This document shows positions 27,201-36,253 of a stretch of 55,573 nt of DNA, one piece after another; the first letter of the stretch is position 1; the number at the start of each line of letters is the position of its first letter. This DNA comes from Paenibacillus popilliae ATCC 14706 (GTDB lineage: Bacteria; Bacillota; Bacilli; Paenibacillales; Paenibacillaceae): assembly GCF_000315235.1 (NCBI RefSeq), contig NZ_BALG01000161.1, positions 1 to 55,573 on the forward strand. The letters run 5' to 3'. The notes beneath the pieces were generated by a model, which made no database searches, was not told where the DNA came from, and worked only from the letters and a program-made list of their open reading frames with translations. Made by a program: the position numbers and the translations under genes.

Positions 27201-28619
27201 TTATCGTCTAGTGCGAACTTCGAAAATGCCGAATTTCAAATAACGTCCTTCTTCGACGCCGGCCACCTGCGGATGATCCTTCCCTGCCGTACGCCAATCG
27301 ATGAGGCGCAACACCTTGCCCGCGTCATAGGCGGCTTCCTGGATCGCCTGCAGGAAGCGCTCCGGCTTCATATGATAGGAGCAGCTTGCCGTCACTAAAT
27401 ATCCGCCCTCATTAACGAGCTTCATGCCGTGAAGGTTGATGTCCTTGTAGCCGCGGTACGCCCCTTCCGCCGCCTGCCTTGTCTTGGCGAATGCGGGCGG
27501 ATCGAGAATGACGACATCCCAGGTGCTGCCGCCGCCCGCAGTCATCGGCTTCGACGTATCCGCCTTCGACTGGCTTGCGCCGCGCTTGATGCGCTCCTCT
27601 CTTCCCTGCACTTGCTCCCGCAAATACATAAACGCGTCCGCCACCACGAATTCTACCCGATCCGCGCATCCGTTCAGCTTCACGTTGCGCTTCGCGCTCT
27701 CGATAGCATGCTCAGAAATATCGAGACAAGTCACCTTCTTGGCCCCATATTTGCAAGCATGCAGTGTGAAGCTTCCGGTGTGGGAGAAGCATTCCAGCAC
27801 GGTGGCTCCGTCCCACCATGGAAAGATCACTTCCTTGCCATTGGTGTTCACCGGCACGGTGCGTACGCCTGCCTCCGTTGCGATATCCGTCAGCGTAATC
27901 CCGCTGCGGGCGCCCCATCCGGTCATCAGCGGCGCTATCGCCGCCCGGTTCTCACGCTGATCGAAGAAATAGCCCGTCTTCTGCCCTTCGATAATATCGA
28001 TTTCAAGCTGCAATCCGTTCTCGGTTATTGGCAGATGGCGCGGGCAATCGCCATACAGCACGCCCGTTCTCTGTTCGAGGCCTTCCTTCTCCCGAATCGG
28101 CACATCGCTTCGTTCGTAAATGCCGCGCGGATTCATCACCTCGACCAAGGCCTGTATTATCGCATCACGCGCCAGGTCCATTCCGAGCGTCAATATTTGC
28201 ACGACGAGCACATCGTCGAACCGATCCACGATCAGTCCCGGCAGAAAATCGGCTTCGCCATAGACGAGACGGTATGCCGTCGCTCCGGGCAGGAACCGGT
28301 TGCGATGCTCAAGGCACTGCCGCAGCCGCTCCTTGAAAAAGCTGGCATCCATCGCGTCGGCGGGCTGATAGCTAATGACGCGCACCATGATTTTGGAAGC
28401 CGGGTTATAGTATCCGGTCGCCACATATTGGCCTTGGGCATTCCTGATGTCGACGAGCGCCCCCGGTTGCGGATTGCCTTCCACGCGCTCGATTTCGGAT
28501 TGGAACACCCATGGGTGCCCGTGCTCTGTCCGTTTTTTGCGATTCCGGCTCAAGATTACGGTTGCTATTGTCGATTGCTTCAATTGCATATCCCCTCTCG
28601 GCTCAGCCGGGCTTGTCAT
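27201..28619 (-). CDS. Class I SAM-dependent rRNA methyltransferase (RlmI-like)
   Basis: A 472-residue protein that probably makes a 5-methylcytosine in 23S rRNA, as RlmI does. An N-terminal PUA domain (RTEHGHPWVFQSEIERVEGN) is followed by an RFM-type region and a Rossmann methyltransferase. The SAM motif is VLECFSHTGSFTLHACKYGA and the catalytic loop VVILDPPAFAKTRQ; YLVTASCSYHMKPERF carries the Cys typical of m5C enzymes. A 28-residue Lys/Ser/Gly-rich insert before VVILDPP is not usual. The start could be ATG at 28619 or 28589; neither has an ideal ribosome binding site. Confidence 0.9.
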   Translation of the reverse strand: MTSPAEPRGDMQLKQSTIATVILSRNRKKRTEHGHPWVFQSEIERVEGNPQPGALVDIRNAQGQYVATGYYNPASKIMVRVISYQPADAMDASFFKERLRQCLEHRNRFLPGATAYRLVYGEADFLPGLIVDRFDDVLVVQILTLGMDLARDAIIQALVEVMNPRGIYERSDVPIREKEGLEQRTGVLYGDCPRHLPITENGLQLEIDIIEGQKTGYFFDQRENRAAIAPLMTGWGARSGITLTDIATEAGVRTVPVNTNGKEVIFPWWDGATVLECFSHTGSFTLHACKYGAKKVTCLDISEHAIESAKRNVKLNGCADRVEFVVADAFMYLREQVQGREERIKRGASQSKADTSKPMTAGGGSTWDVVILDPPAFAKTRQAAEGAYRGYKDINLHGMKLVNEGGYLVTASCSYHMKPERFLQAIQEAAYDAGKVLRLIDWRTAGKDHPQVAGVEEGRYLKFGIFEVRTRR

Positions 28620-28647
28620 TGTCGTCCATCCGCAAGCATACAGTGAC

Positions 28648-28677
28648 AGTATAGGCTGTTCACTTATTCCCTCTCAA
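28648..28677 (-). promoter_or_regulatory. Promoter of the rlmI-addB-addA-sbcD-sbcC unit
   Basis: On the minus strand TTGAGA (28672-28677) and TATACT (28648-28653) are 18 bases apart. It lies about 30 bases upstream of the methyltransferase start. No other promoter is obvious for the downstream repair genes. Confidence 0.7.
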
Positions 28678-28739
28678 GCTGGTTCCAGCTCGAATGATAG
28701 AACCCGCGTTTGGTGTGGAATGACGAAGGAGTCCGGCAT

Positions 28740-29702
28740 ATGTTTGCAGAAATCTGGTATCCGCTGCTAGGCGGAATGGCTGTGTTTCTTGTTGGCATGA
28801 AAACGATGGAGCTCGCCCTTCACGCATGGGCAGGACCTTATTTGAACCGCTTCCTGCACCGTTCCACACGGACGCCACTGCACGGCATGCTGTTCAGCTC
28901 CGGCATGACGGCGCTGCTGCAGAGCAGCACCGCCATCACGGTCATCACCATCGGGCTGGCCAACGCCGGGCTGCTGAGCTTCTCGCGCTCACTCGGTATC
29001 ATCCTCGGTACGAATGTCGGTACCTGCCTGACGACGGAGCTCATCGGCCTCAACATCAGCCGCTATGCGCTGCCGCTGCTCATCGGCTCGCTCGCCTGCT
29101 GGAGCGCGGCGGTTCTGGGCGGCGAATACCGCCTCCTGCCGAAGCGGCTCGCCTCCCTGCTACATCCGCTGCAATTCGGCTCGCTGGCCGCCGCCGGCTT
29201 CGCCCTCATTCTGCTCGGCATCGAATGGATGAAGCAGATCGGGGGGCCGCTGCAACAGCGCGGTATGTTCACCTGGTTCCTGGAGCGGTCGAATGACAGT
29301 CTGCTCTGGGCGCTGGCCGCCGGTGTGATCCTTACAGCGGTCGTCCACAGCAGCGCGGCCGTTATCGTTATGGCGATGGGCCTGTCAGCTATCGGCGCTC
29401 TGCCGGTCGAGATCGGCATCGCTATCGTCATCGGCTCCAACGTCGGCACCTGCTTCACCTCGCTTATCGCATCGCTCGGCGGAAGCCGGCACGGCCACTT
29501 CGTCGCTTGGAGCCATATCGCGCTCAATGTGGGGGGAGCGATCCTGTTCTATCCACTAATCGGCCAACTCCATGCGCTGGCCGCCTGGCTCACCGCCGAT
29601 CCGGCCGCCCAGATCGCCCGCGCCCAGACGGTATTCAATATTGCGAGCTCTGTCCTGGCGCTCCCGCTATGCTATCTGAAGCTGTGGGACCGGCTTCGGT
29701 AA
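28740..29702 (+). CDS. yqeW: Na/Pi cotransporter family protein (YqeW)
   Basis: A polytopic membrane protein of about 320 residues in the Na+/phosphate symporter family (PF02690). The two inverted repeat halves each show the family's Gln/Ser-rich motif: GMTALLQSSTAITVITIGLA and AVVHSSAAVIVMAMGLSAIG, followed by LGTNVGTCLTTE and IGSNVGTCFTSLIAS. There is no PhoU-like tail, as in YqeW. The start at 28740 follows AAGGAG by eight bases; an in-frame ATG at 28710 lacks one. It keeps its place near rpsU and mtaB as in B. subtilis but reads on the opposite strand to its neighbours. Confidence 0.92.
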   Translation: MFAEIWYPLLGGMAVFLVGMKTMELALHAWAGPYLNRFLHRSTRTPLHGMLFSSGMTALLQSSTAITVITIGLANAGLLSFSRSLGIILGTNVGTCLTTELIGLNISRYALPLLIGSLACWSAAVLGGEYRLLPKRLASLLHPLQFGSLAAAGFALILLGIEWMKQIGGPLQQRGMFTWFLERSNDSLLWALAAGVILTAVVHSSAAVIVMAMGLSAIGALPVEIGIAIVIGSNVGTCFTSLIASLGGSRHGHFVAWSHIALNVGGAILFYPLIGQLHALAAWLTADPAAQIARAQTVFNIASSVLALPLCYLKLWDRLR

Positions 29703-29755
29703 CGATCGCAATTCCCGAGATTGCGATCTCGGGCGACAAGGCGAACAGCGGCCGT

Positions 29756-30181
29756 TTACAAGGCAATCCCCAATTGCGCAAAGGCCTTGCTCAGAATACC
29801 GTTATTGTTATCATACCCGGATTCGGTCTGCTTCGCCCATGCCGCTTGCGGCGCATACCATTCGACGCTGCGGATCTCCTCTGCCTGGGGCGTGAGCTGC
29901 CCGGCCTTCGCCTCGACCAGAAAATAATGAACCTCTTTATCCACCCTGCCGGCTTCCGGCGACATGTATTGATAGCGGATCGTGTCCAGCTTACCGACGA
30001 TCCTCCCTTCAATCCCGGTCTCCTCCCGGATTTCCCGTAGAGCCGTCTGTTCGATGGTCTCCCCGGGCTCCATTTTTCCCTTGGCCAAGGAAGTTTTGCC
30101 GTAACGATCCTGGATCAACTGGAACTCGATCCGCTCCCCGCGCCGAAGGTAGACGACGCCTCCCGCTGATATTTCTTTCAT
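29756..30181 (-). CDS. NUDIX hydrolase
   Basis: A 141-residue NUDIX protein. The NUDIX box is complete, G-x5-E-x7-REUxEExGU: GKMEPGETIEQTALREIREE followed by TGIEG. It is probably a house-cleaning nucleotide or dinucleotide pyrophosphatase; the substrate cannot be told. I set the start at 30181, nine bases after GGAGG; the frame upstream of it is not conserved in type. It lies tail to tail with yqeW and 160 bases before the mtaB stop. Confidence 0.92.
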   Translation of the reverse strand: MKEISAGGVVYLRRGERIEFQLIQDRYGKTSLAKGKMEPGETIEQTALREIREETGIEGRIVGKLDTIRYQYMSPEAGRVDKEVHYFLVEAKAGQLTPQAEEIRSVEWYAPQAAWAKQTESGYDNNNGILSKAFAQLGIAL

Positions 30182-30281
30182 TGCGAACATCCTCCAACGT
30201 AAAAAGTGTGCGGCGCGCTCATGTCCCTTTCCGCCCGCCGCATTAAAGCTGATGAATAGGTATATCGTAACCGAAAGGAAA

Positions 30282-30327
30282 GAGGATTTCACCTGCTCCT
30301 TGCACAAGAAGCGACAGTGGAATCCTC
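30282..30327 (-). terminator. Likely terminator after mtaB
   Basis: On the minus strand GAGGATTCCAC pairs with GTGAAATCCTC (one mismatch), loop about 24 bases, then TTTCCTTTC. It starts 15 bases past the mtaB stop. The interrupted T-tract makes it moderate. Confidence 0.5.
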
Positions 30328-30341
30328 TGTATTCTACCTCA

Positions 30342-31691
30342 TTACATATTGGCTGCCTGAGCGCCCGCCTCTTCCCCGAGCACCCGGGTCAGCACGCCAA
30401 AGCATTCGTTCACGCCGGCTTGCGTCACCTTGACGCGGCAGAGCTGGCCGATATGCGACTCGTCTCCGTCGAACACGATCTGCAGGTAGTTGTCAGAATA
30501 GCCCAATACTTGGCCGGTTCCCGGCGCCCCTTTATGATCGCGTTCCGGAATGACGTCAAGCACCTGTCCGACGAACTGCTCGGCGTATGCGAGCTGCATC
30601 TGCTCCGACAGATCGATCAGATCGTGAACGCGGGCATGCTTCACTTCCTCGTCCACTTGATCCTCCATGCGCGCCGCTGGCGTTCCAGTACGCTTGGAGT
30701 ACGGGAAGACGTGCATCTCGGAGAAGCCGACCCGCTTCATGAATTCGTAGCCTTCGCGGAACTGCTCATCCGTCTCGCCCGGGAAGCCGACGATCACGTC
30801 TGTCGTAATCGCTACGTTCGGCATCGCGTCGCGGATGCGGGTGATTTTGTCGCCGAACTCCTCGACCGTATATTTGCGCCGCATGCGCTTCAGCACTTCA
30901 TTGTTGCCCGCCTGCAGCGGAATATGAAGATGGCGGCACATTTTCGACGAACGGCTCAGCACGTCAATCATCCGATCGTCGATCTGACTCGCTTCGATCG
31001 AGCTGATGCGCACCCGTTCCAATCCATCGATGCGATCCAGTGCCCAGAGCAGATCGGTCAGCTCATAGCTCTCGAGATCGTCGCCGTAGCCTCCGGTATG
31101 AATTCCGGTCAACACAATCTCCTTGTAGCCAGCCGCCACGAGCTGACGGGCTTGGTTCAGGACGCTTTGCGGGTCGCGACTGCGGGACAGCCCGCGAGAC
31201 CACGGAATGATGCAGAAGGTGCAGAAATTGTTGCAGCCTTCCTGAATCTTCAAAAAGGCACGTGTCCGCTCCGCGAAATCCGGGACGTCCAGCTCCTCGA
31301 ATGCACGCGTCTTCATAATGTTGCGCACGGCGTTAATCGGCTGGCGCTCTGCTTGAAGCTGCACGATGTAATCCATCAGCTTGTCCCGATCCTGCGTGCC
31401 GATGACGAGATCGACGCCAGGAATATCGAGAATCTCCGCCGGGGAGGTCTGCGCATAGCAGCCGGTCACTGCAATGATGGCGTCCGGATTGCGGCGAACG
31501 GCCCGCCGGATCATCTGGCGGCTCTTCTTGTCGCCGGTATTCGTAACGGTGCATGTATTGATCAAATAGACGTCAGCCGTCGCTTCAAAGTCGACTTGCT
31601 CGTAACCTTCTTGCTTGAACAGCTGCCAAATGGCTTCCGTATCATAGAAGTTCACCTTGCAGCCCAACGTATAAAACGCTACCGATGGCAT
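30342..31691 (-). CDS. mtaB: tRNA ms2t6A methylthiotransferase MtaB
   Basis: A radical-SAM enzyme of 449 residues that adds a 2-methylthio group to t6A37 of tRNA. Its N-terminal MTTase domain begins MPSVAFYTLGCKVNFYDTEA, with further cluster cysteines in LINTCTVTNTGDKKSR and VTGCYAQTSP. The radical-SAM cluster motif is EGCNNFCTFCIIPWSRG. A TRAM domain closes the protein (QVLGYSDNYLQIVFDGD). It is four bases downstream of rsmE, the yqeU-yqeV order of B. subtilis. Confidence 0.96.
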   Translation of the reverse strand: MPSVAFYTLGCKVNFYDTEAIWQLFKQEGYEQVDFEATADVYLINTCTVTNTGDKKSRQMIRRAVRRNPDAIIAVTGCYAQTSPAEILDIPGVDLVIGTQDRDKLMDYIVQLQAERQPINAVRNIMKTRAFEELDVPDFAERTRAFLKIQEGCNNFCTFCIIPWSRGLSRSRDPQSVLNQARQLVAAGYKEIVLTGIHTGGYGDDLESYELTDLLWALDRIDGLERVRISSIEASQIDDRMIDVLSRSSKMCRHLHIPLQAGNNEVLKRMRRKYTVEEFGDKITRIRDAMPNVAITTDVIVGFPGETDEQFREGYEFMKRVGFSEMHVFPYSKRTGTPAARMEDQVDEEVKHARVHDLIDLSEQMQLAYAEQFVGQVLDVIPERDHKGAPGTGQVLGYSDNYLQIVFDGDESHIGQLCRVKVTQAGVNECFGVLTRVLGEEAGAQAANM

Positions 31692-31694
31692 TGT

Positions 31695-32459
31695 TCAACT
31701 TCCTCCCATTTCTCCGAATTGATACATGATACAGGCACAGGCCGCTATGCCCGCCGTCTCTGTCCGCAAAATGCGGCGACCGAGACTGACACAGACCGCG
31801 CCGGCCGCCGTGGCCGCTTCCACCTCACGCAGCGAAAACCCGCCTTCCGGTCCGATTACGACCAGAATGCGGGCTGCCTCCCGGCCGCGCTGCACTTCGC
31901 GGAAAGGTTCCAGCACGTCGCGGAGCTGCGTTCCCTGCTCGTCCTCATAACAGATCAGCACGAGATCATAGGCCACGATCCGCCCGGTCAGCTTTGCCCA
32001 GACCGCAGGCGCCGCAATCGTGGGAACGCGGTTGCGATGAGACTGCTCCGCCGCTTCCTTCGCAATCTTTGCCCAGCGTTCCAGCCGCTTGGCTTCCTTC
32101 TTCGCGTCATACTGCACGACCGTGCGTTCCGACAGGAACGGGAGGAATCCCGTCGCTCCCAACTCTGTGCATTTCTGTATTATCAGTTCCATCTTGTCGC
32201 CCTTCGGCAGACTCTGGGCGATGGTCACCTCGACTGCGGGTTCCCGATCGGCAGCGACCAGCTCCTCCAGCCGGGCGATGGCCGTCTCGCCGTCGCCGCT
32301 CTCGAACACGGCCACGGCCTCACGGCCGGCGCCGTCGTTCACCAGAAAAGTAAAGCCCGGCTTGGCCCGCATCACATTGACGATATGATGCGCATCCGCG
32401 CCGGTAATCCGTATGTGCTGCTCCCCGAACGCTTCGGGGCTGACAAAGTATTTTTGCAT
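31695..32459 (-). CDS. rsmE: 16S rRNA m3U1498 methyltransferase RsmE
   Basis: A SPOUT-fold methyltransferase of about 254 residues. The N-terminal PUA-like part reads MQKYFVSPEAFGEQHIRITG and HHIVNVMRAKPG. The knotted SAM site at the C-terminus reads LVVIGPEGGFSLREVEAAT and VSLGRRILRTETAGIAACA. I used the ATG at 32459 because RsmE proteins normally begin M-Q-R/K-Y-F; an upstream ATG at 32471 abuts GAGGA and is less likely. It forms a tight unit with mtaB. Confidence 0.95.
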   Translation of the reverse strand: MQKYFVSPEAFGEQHIRITGADAHHIVNVMRAKPGFTFLVNDGAGREAVAVFESGDGETAIARLEELVAADREPAVEVTIAQSLPKGDKMELIIQKCTELGATGFLPFLSERTVVQYDAKKEAKRLERWAKIAKEAAEQSHRNRVPTIAAPAVWAKLTGRIVAYDLVLICYEDEQGTQLRDVLEPFREVQRGREAARILVVIGPEGGFSLREVEAATAAGAVCVSLGRRILRTETAGIAACACIMYQFGEMGGS

Positions 32460-32563
32460 CGTAATCAACATTCCTCATCATACACGTTTTGCGCGCAACG
32501 CGCTAGATTGGCAGTAATATTTCCAGAAAGTCCACGGCTGCAGGACGGTATTCTACAAGCTTT

Positions 32564-33247
32564 CTACATGCCGACCAGATAAGCGGCGGACCGCGAGAAG
32601 GAAAATACGATCGGCTCGATCAGCTCGAACAGCGGCGTAATCGTCTTGGCCCGCAGCGGCGGAATAAATACGAGCATCAAGAAAATAAGAATCGACCATT
32701 GCTCGAACTGCTGCAAGCGCAGACGCAGGTTCCGCGGCGCCAGATCCTCGACGATACGGTACCCGTCCAGCGGCGGCAGCGGAATGAGATTGAACAGAAA
32801 CAGCAGCACGTTATAAGTAATGAAATATTCCAAAAAGATGGAGATGGCCAAATGGATACGATCCGGAGATTCCAACTGTACAAAGCCAAACTTAAGGCCG
32901 AGTTGAATGACGATTGTCCCGATAAAGGCCAGCAGCAAGTTGCTGATCGGTCCGGCAGCCGATACTACGATTCCCATCAGCCGCGGATACTTGAAGTTAT
33001 CCCGGTTCACCGGCACCGGTCTCGCCCAGCCGAAGCCGGCGATAACGAAGAACAGCAAGCCGAGGAAGTCAATATGCTTCGCCGGATTCAGACTGACGCG
33101 GCCAAGCATCTTCGCGGTCGGATCCCCGAATTTCCAGGCAAAATAGGCATGCGAAAATTCATGAATTGTAAAGGCAATCAGCAGTACCGACACGAGAAAC
33201 GGCAGCATCTCCCAATCGACGGCGAAAAAATTATCCAAAAAATCCAT
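32564..33247 (-). CDS. Site-2 protease family (M50) membrane metalloprotease
   Basis: A 227-residue intramembrane zinc protease of the short YwhC/Rv-type S2P group, without a PDZ domain. Zinc and catalytic residues are in IAFTIHEFSHAYFAWKFGDP (HExxH) and FNLIPLPPLDGYRIVEDL (the third ligand Asp). Five to six membrane helices are visible. The ribosome binding site is GGGGAGGTAATATATGG. The substrate is not known. It stands between prmA and rsmE, an insertion relative to the B. subtilis order. Confidence 0.93.
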   Translation of the reverse strand: MDFLDNFFAVDWEMLPFLVSVLLIAFTIHEFSHAYFAWKFGDPTAKMLGRVSLNPAKHIDFLGLLFFVIAGFGWARPVPVNRDNFKYPRLMGIVVSAAGPISNLLLAFIGTIVIQLGLKFGFVQLESPDRIHLAISIFLEYFITYNVLLFLFNLIPLPPLDGYRIVEDLAPRNLRLRLQQFEQWSILIFLMLVFIPPLRAKTITPLFELIEPIVFSFSRSAAYLVGM

Positions 33248-33310
33248 CCATATATTACCTCCCCTTCTTCTAAATACAAATTTAATAAGGCCGGTTTTCA
33301 GTTTCTTTTT

Positions 33311-34288
33311 TTACATTGGTTTTTTGGCGACAAAAGCGACCCAATCCTCCTCGCGATGCTTCGCATCGATCAGGAAGCCGTGGCGGATCAGCTCCCGTTC
33401 TACCGCTTCTTCCTTGTTCTTGTAAATACCTGAGGCAATGTATATTCCGCCTGGCTGCAGCGCGGCGAACACATCCTCAACGAACAGCAGAATCACCTCG
33501 GCCAAAATGTTGGCGACCACGATCTGAACGGGAAGCGTTACGCCAAGCGACGGCGCTTCGTCCGTTCCGCTCGCCTTCAGTATGTACAGGAGATCTCCTT
33601 CCCGTACCGTAACAACATCATTAAGCCCGTTCATCGCCACATTCTCCCGAGCGCTCTTGATCGCTACCGGGTCCAGGTCGATGGCGAGCACATGCCGGGC
33701 GTCGAGCTTGCACGCCCCGATCGCCAGGATGCCGGAGCCAGTTCCGACATCGATGATATCTTCCCCGCCCTGAATAACGCCTTCCAGCGCCTGGAGACAG
33801 AGCGTCGTCGTAGGATGGGTTCCGGTGCCGAAGGCCATGCCGGGATCGAGCTCGATTACCTTCTCCTCCGCCGTCGGCGTATAAGGCTCCCATGACGGCT
33901 TGATCGTCAGCTTGCTTGTGATGCGCGCCGGCTTGAAATATTGCTTCCAGGCATCCGCCCAATCGTCTTCATGAACGGAGCGCCAGGACATGGCGGCCTC
34001 GCCCGGATCGATTCCAAACGTTCGGAGCTCGCGCATGCGACCGGCCAACTCGCCTTCGATCACCGCCAGATCCGCCCCTTCCGCGAAGTAGCCTTGAATC
34101 TTCGCCTCGCCTTCGGGAATATCGTTCAGCGGGGCGATATACAGTTCGCCATAGGTCGTATCCCGCTCCTTGTTCAGCGTCCCGGATTCCTCGATCGATA
34201 CGCCTCCCGCTCCCGCCTCATGCAGGAAGTTGGAGATCATCTCGACCGCTTCTTCTCGAGTATGTATCGTTAATTCATGCCAGTGCAC
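33311..34288 (-). CDS. prmA: Ribosomal protein L11 methyltransferase PrmA
   Basis: A SAM-dependent methyltransferase of 325 residues that trimethylates L11. The N-terminal substrate domain (MHWHELTIHTREEAVEMISN) is followed by ELDPGMAFGTGTHPTTTLCL, IIDVGTGSGILAIGACKLDA and VANILAEVILLF, the PrmA signatures. The start is GTG at 34288 behind AGGGGGGACACC. In B. subtilis it follows dnaJ directly; here more than 7 kb of foreign DNA separates them. Confidence 0.96.
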   Translation of the reverse strand: MHWHELTIHTREEAVEMISNFLHEAGAGGVSIEESGTLNKERDTTYGELYIAPLNDIPEGEAKIQGYFAEGADLAVIEGELAGRMRELRTFGIDPGEAAMSWRSVHEDDWADAWKQYFKPARITSKLTIKPSWEPYTPTAEEKVIELDPGMAFGTGTHPTTTLCLQALEGVIQGGEDIIDVGTGSGILAIGACKLDARHVLAIDLDPVAIKSARENVAMNGLNDVVTVREGDLLYILKASGTDEAPSLGVTLPVQIVVANILAEVILLFVEDVFAALQPGGIYIASGIYKNKEEAVERELIRHGFLIDAKHREEDWVAFVAKKPM

Positions 34289-34385
34289 GATGGTGTCCCC
34301 CCTATAAATGAGATTAGTACCGACAAATTTGACGGAGATCCCCCGTACGATTCATAACCGCCCGCACATTCTATTTATTGTACAC

Positions 34386-34436
34386 AAAAATAAAACTCCA
34401 CACAACGAGCGGTCAACCCCGCTCGCCGTAGGAGTT
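34386..34436 (-). terminator. Terminator after the YfhD-type gene pair
   Basis: On the minus strand AACTCC pairs with GGAGTT and the inner CGAGCGG with CCGCTCG, followed by TTATTTTTG. It lies nine bases past the stop of the gene at 34445. Confidence 0.85.
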
Positions 34437-34444
34437 CTGTTTCC

Positions 34445-34639
34445 TTATAAGAGGGTGCCCTCGTAATCGCGCATCACGGCATATGCCTGATCAAGCACGG
34501 CATGGTTCACATCGGCCGATACGATATAACTGTCTTCCTGAGGAACGACTTGAATGGCATGCGCCCGCAGGGCGTTCAGCTTGCGCCCGCAAGCATCAGC
34601 CTTCGATTCATCCTGGAATTTCGCTTCAATGTGTCTCAT
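34445..34639 (-). CDS. Small protein of unknown function
   Basis: A 64-residue soluble protein (MRHIEAKFQDESKADACGRK; ends VMRDYEGTLL). The pattern of one alpha/beta half with alternating hydrophobic residues (IQVVPQEDSYIVSADV) suggests a small compact fold, but I recognise no family. Its ATG overlaps the stop of the YfhD-type gene (ATGA), so the two are translationally coupled. A terminator follows. Confidence 0.7.
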   Translation of the reverse strand: MRHIEAKFQDESKADACGRKLNALRAHAIQVVPQEDSYIVSADVNHAVLDQAYAVMRDYEGTLL

Positions 34640-34833
34640 GGACGTTCCGCCCGTTCATCCGCTTGTCTGGCGCGCTCTAGCGCCACCAGATCGTCGGCGT
34701 CCGCCTGCTCGATCGAAAATTCCACATCTTCGTTCTTGCCGACGGGCGTACTTGTCTTGCCGACGACGAGATCTGCCTGCTCCTCGAAGGCATTGAGATG
34801 GTTCTTCCTGCTGCTGTCCCGGTAATTGGTCAT
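34636..34833 (-). CDS. YfhD-family small protein
   Basis: A 65-residue, very acidic and hydrophilic protein. The C-terminal half, DVEFSIEQADADDLVALERA followed by RQADERAE, matches the conserved end of Bacillus YfhD-type proteins. The family is found in spore formers; the function is unknown. It is the first gene of a two-gene unit. Confidence 0.72.
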   Translation of the reverse strand: MTNYRDSSRKNHLNAFEEQADLVVGKTSTPVGKNEDVEFSIEQADADDLVALERARQADERAERP

Positions 34834-34942
34834 TGCCCTTCCTCCTATACCTTATCATTTCATAGACGGTCATCTATAATATGAGTAGGAAGTGGGGACT
34901 TTATTCGATAGTCCAGATGAAGCCGCTTCCCTGTCCGCCTTC

Positions 34943-35096
34943 ATGAACAGGAGGTGCGGATCATCTACAACACCAAACCAACGACGTACTTTCACAGCAG
35001 AGTTTAAAATGGCAAATGGTGCAACTTTACGAAAACGGAAAACCCCGAGCAGACATTGTGGAGGAGTATAACCTTGTACCTCTGTCAATAGGGTAG
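34943..35096 (+). pseudogene. IS3-family OrfA N-terminal relic
   Basis: A plus-strand frame starts MNRRCGSSTTPNQRRTFTAE and, after a one-base slip at an A-run, continues WQMVQLYENGKPRADIVEEY-N-L before meeting another IS end (TGTACCTCTGTCAATAGGGT, opposite strand) near 35070. The QLYENGKPRADIVEEY text is typical of IS3-group OrfA helix-turn-helix proteins. Only the first half remains and it is frameshifted. Confidence 0.7.
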
Positions 35097-35462
35097 ACAC
35101 AAAGAATCGAGAAAACGATACAGCATATCGGTACATACGTTCGCACTCATTGGGCGTAAGGTACCCAATAGCGGAATGGATTCGTTTTCCATTGTAGAAG
35201 CAGGTGATGTATTTAAAAATGCGTTTCTTGGCATGCTTGCGTGTTTCGAACTTCTCCAAATATACAAGTTCTTTTTGTAGGTGTGCAACCGCGCCTGGTA
35301 ATCGTGGGAAGCATACTGGCTGCCGCGATCCGAGTGGTGCAGTACCTCTCCGCGCGGTCGCTGCTGGCTGTAGGCGCGGTCTAGAGCCGTTAATACCAGC
35401 TTTTTGGTCATCCACTCATCCATATGAAAACCAACGATTTTACGGCTGTACAGATATTCTTC
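35070..35462 (-). pseudogene. IS3-family (IS150-like) OrfB relic
   Basis: Minus-strand pieces of an rve-type transposase: YLYSRKIVGFHMDEWMTKKL and GEVLHHSDRGSQYASHDYQA (second Asp of DDE), then, in another frame, ELVYLEKFETRKHAKKRIFK and FYNGKRIHSAIGYLTPNECE. About 30 residues between the pieces, including the catalytic Glu segment, are missing. The 5' end is fused into the IS256 relic. It cannot encode an active enzyme. Confidence 0.85.
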
Positions 35463-36199
35463 AGATCGTTGAGCACGCTCAGCCAGAACTTGGCGGATTC
35501 GTTCTCTCCGATCCACATGCCAAGAACGTCTTTATTGCCGTCCAGATCGATGCCAATGACTATATAAGCCGCTTTGTTCACGATGGCGCTGTCCTGCTTC
35601 ACTTTGAAGTGGATTGCATCCAGGAACACGACAGCGTAAACGGTTTGCAACGGGCGATTCTGCCACCTCCTTAATGAGTGGAACGATCGTTTGTCACGTT
35701 CGAGATCATCGTTGGCGAGACATCGATGCCATACAACGGATGCAGGTGATCTTGAATCTCTCGCGTGCTGACACCCTTGGCGTAGAGCGCGATAATTTGA
35801 TCCTCGATGCCCGTTACGTTGGATTGATGCTTTTGGATAACCACCGGATCGAACTCGCCCTGACGGTCTCTGGGAACCGCAATCTTCTGCTCGCCATACT
35901 CGCTTGTGATTGTCTTCTTACTTTTCCCATTGCGGCTATTGCTCGTCCGCTTGTTCTGCACGTCATGCTTCTTGTAGCCCAGAGGGGTGTCCATCTCGGC
36001 CTCGAGCATTTCCTGCAACGTTTCTGCGAACAAGTCCTTTAAGGCATTCTGTGCATCCTGAGCGGTAACCAGGTTATTCTCTTTGATAAACGCTCGCAAT
36101 TGCTCTTTCGTCCACAGTCCCATGTGTTCTCCACAACCTTTCTTTTACTTCCATTTTAGTAGGTTTTGGAGTTTACACCATCTATTTTACAGACCCTCC
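35463..36199 (-). pseudogene. IS256-family transposase relic with its 5' terminal repeat
   Basis: The N-terminal part (MGLWTKEQLRAFIKENNLVT ... HPLYGIDVSPTMISNVTNDR) is intact for 147 residues, then a frameshift gives a stop at 35671. A second frame continues YAVVFLDAIHFKVKQDSAIV and DVLGMWIGENESAKFWLSVL before IS3 sequence replaces it at about 35463. The catalytic remainder is gone. The outer end, GGAGTTTACACC at about 36168 to GACCCTCC at 36199, matches IS256-type terminal repeats. Confidence 0.88.
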
Positions 36200-36219
36200 A
36201 CTATCGAAATCTAGCCCTT

Positions 36220-36253
36220 AAAAAAGTTGTTTGATTTACTGTTGACAATCCAA
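36220..36253. repeat. 34-base inverted repeat, left copy
   Basis: This sequence (starting AAAAAAGTTGTTTG, ending GACAATCCAA) recurs without mismatch in inverted orientation at 55391-55424. It contains a TTGACA hexamer. The left copy stands 21 bases inside the IS256-type terminus and about 130 bases beyond the end of the restriction endonuclease relic. Confidence 0.9.
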
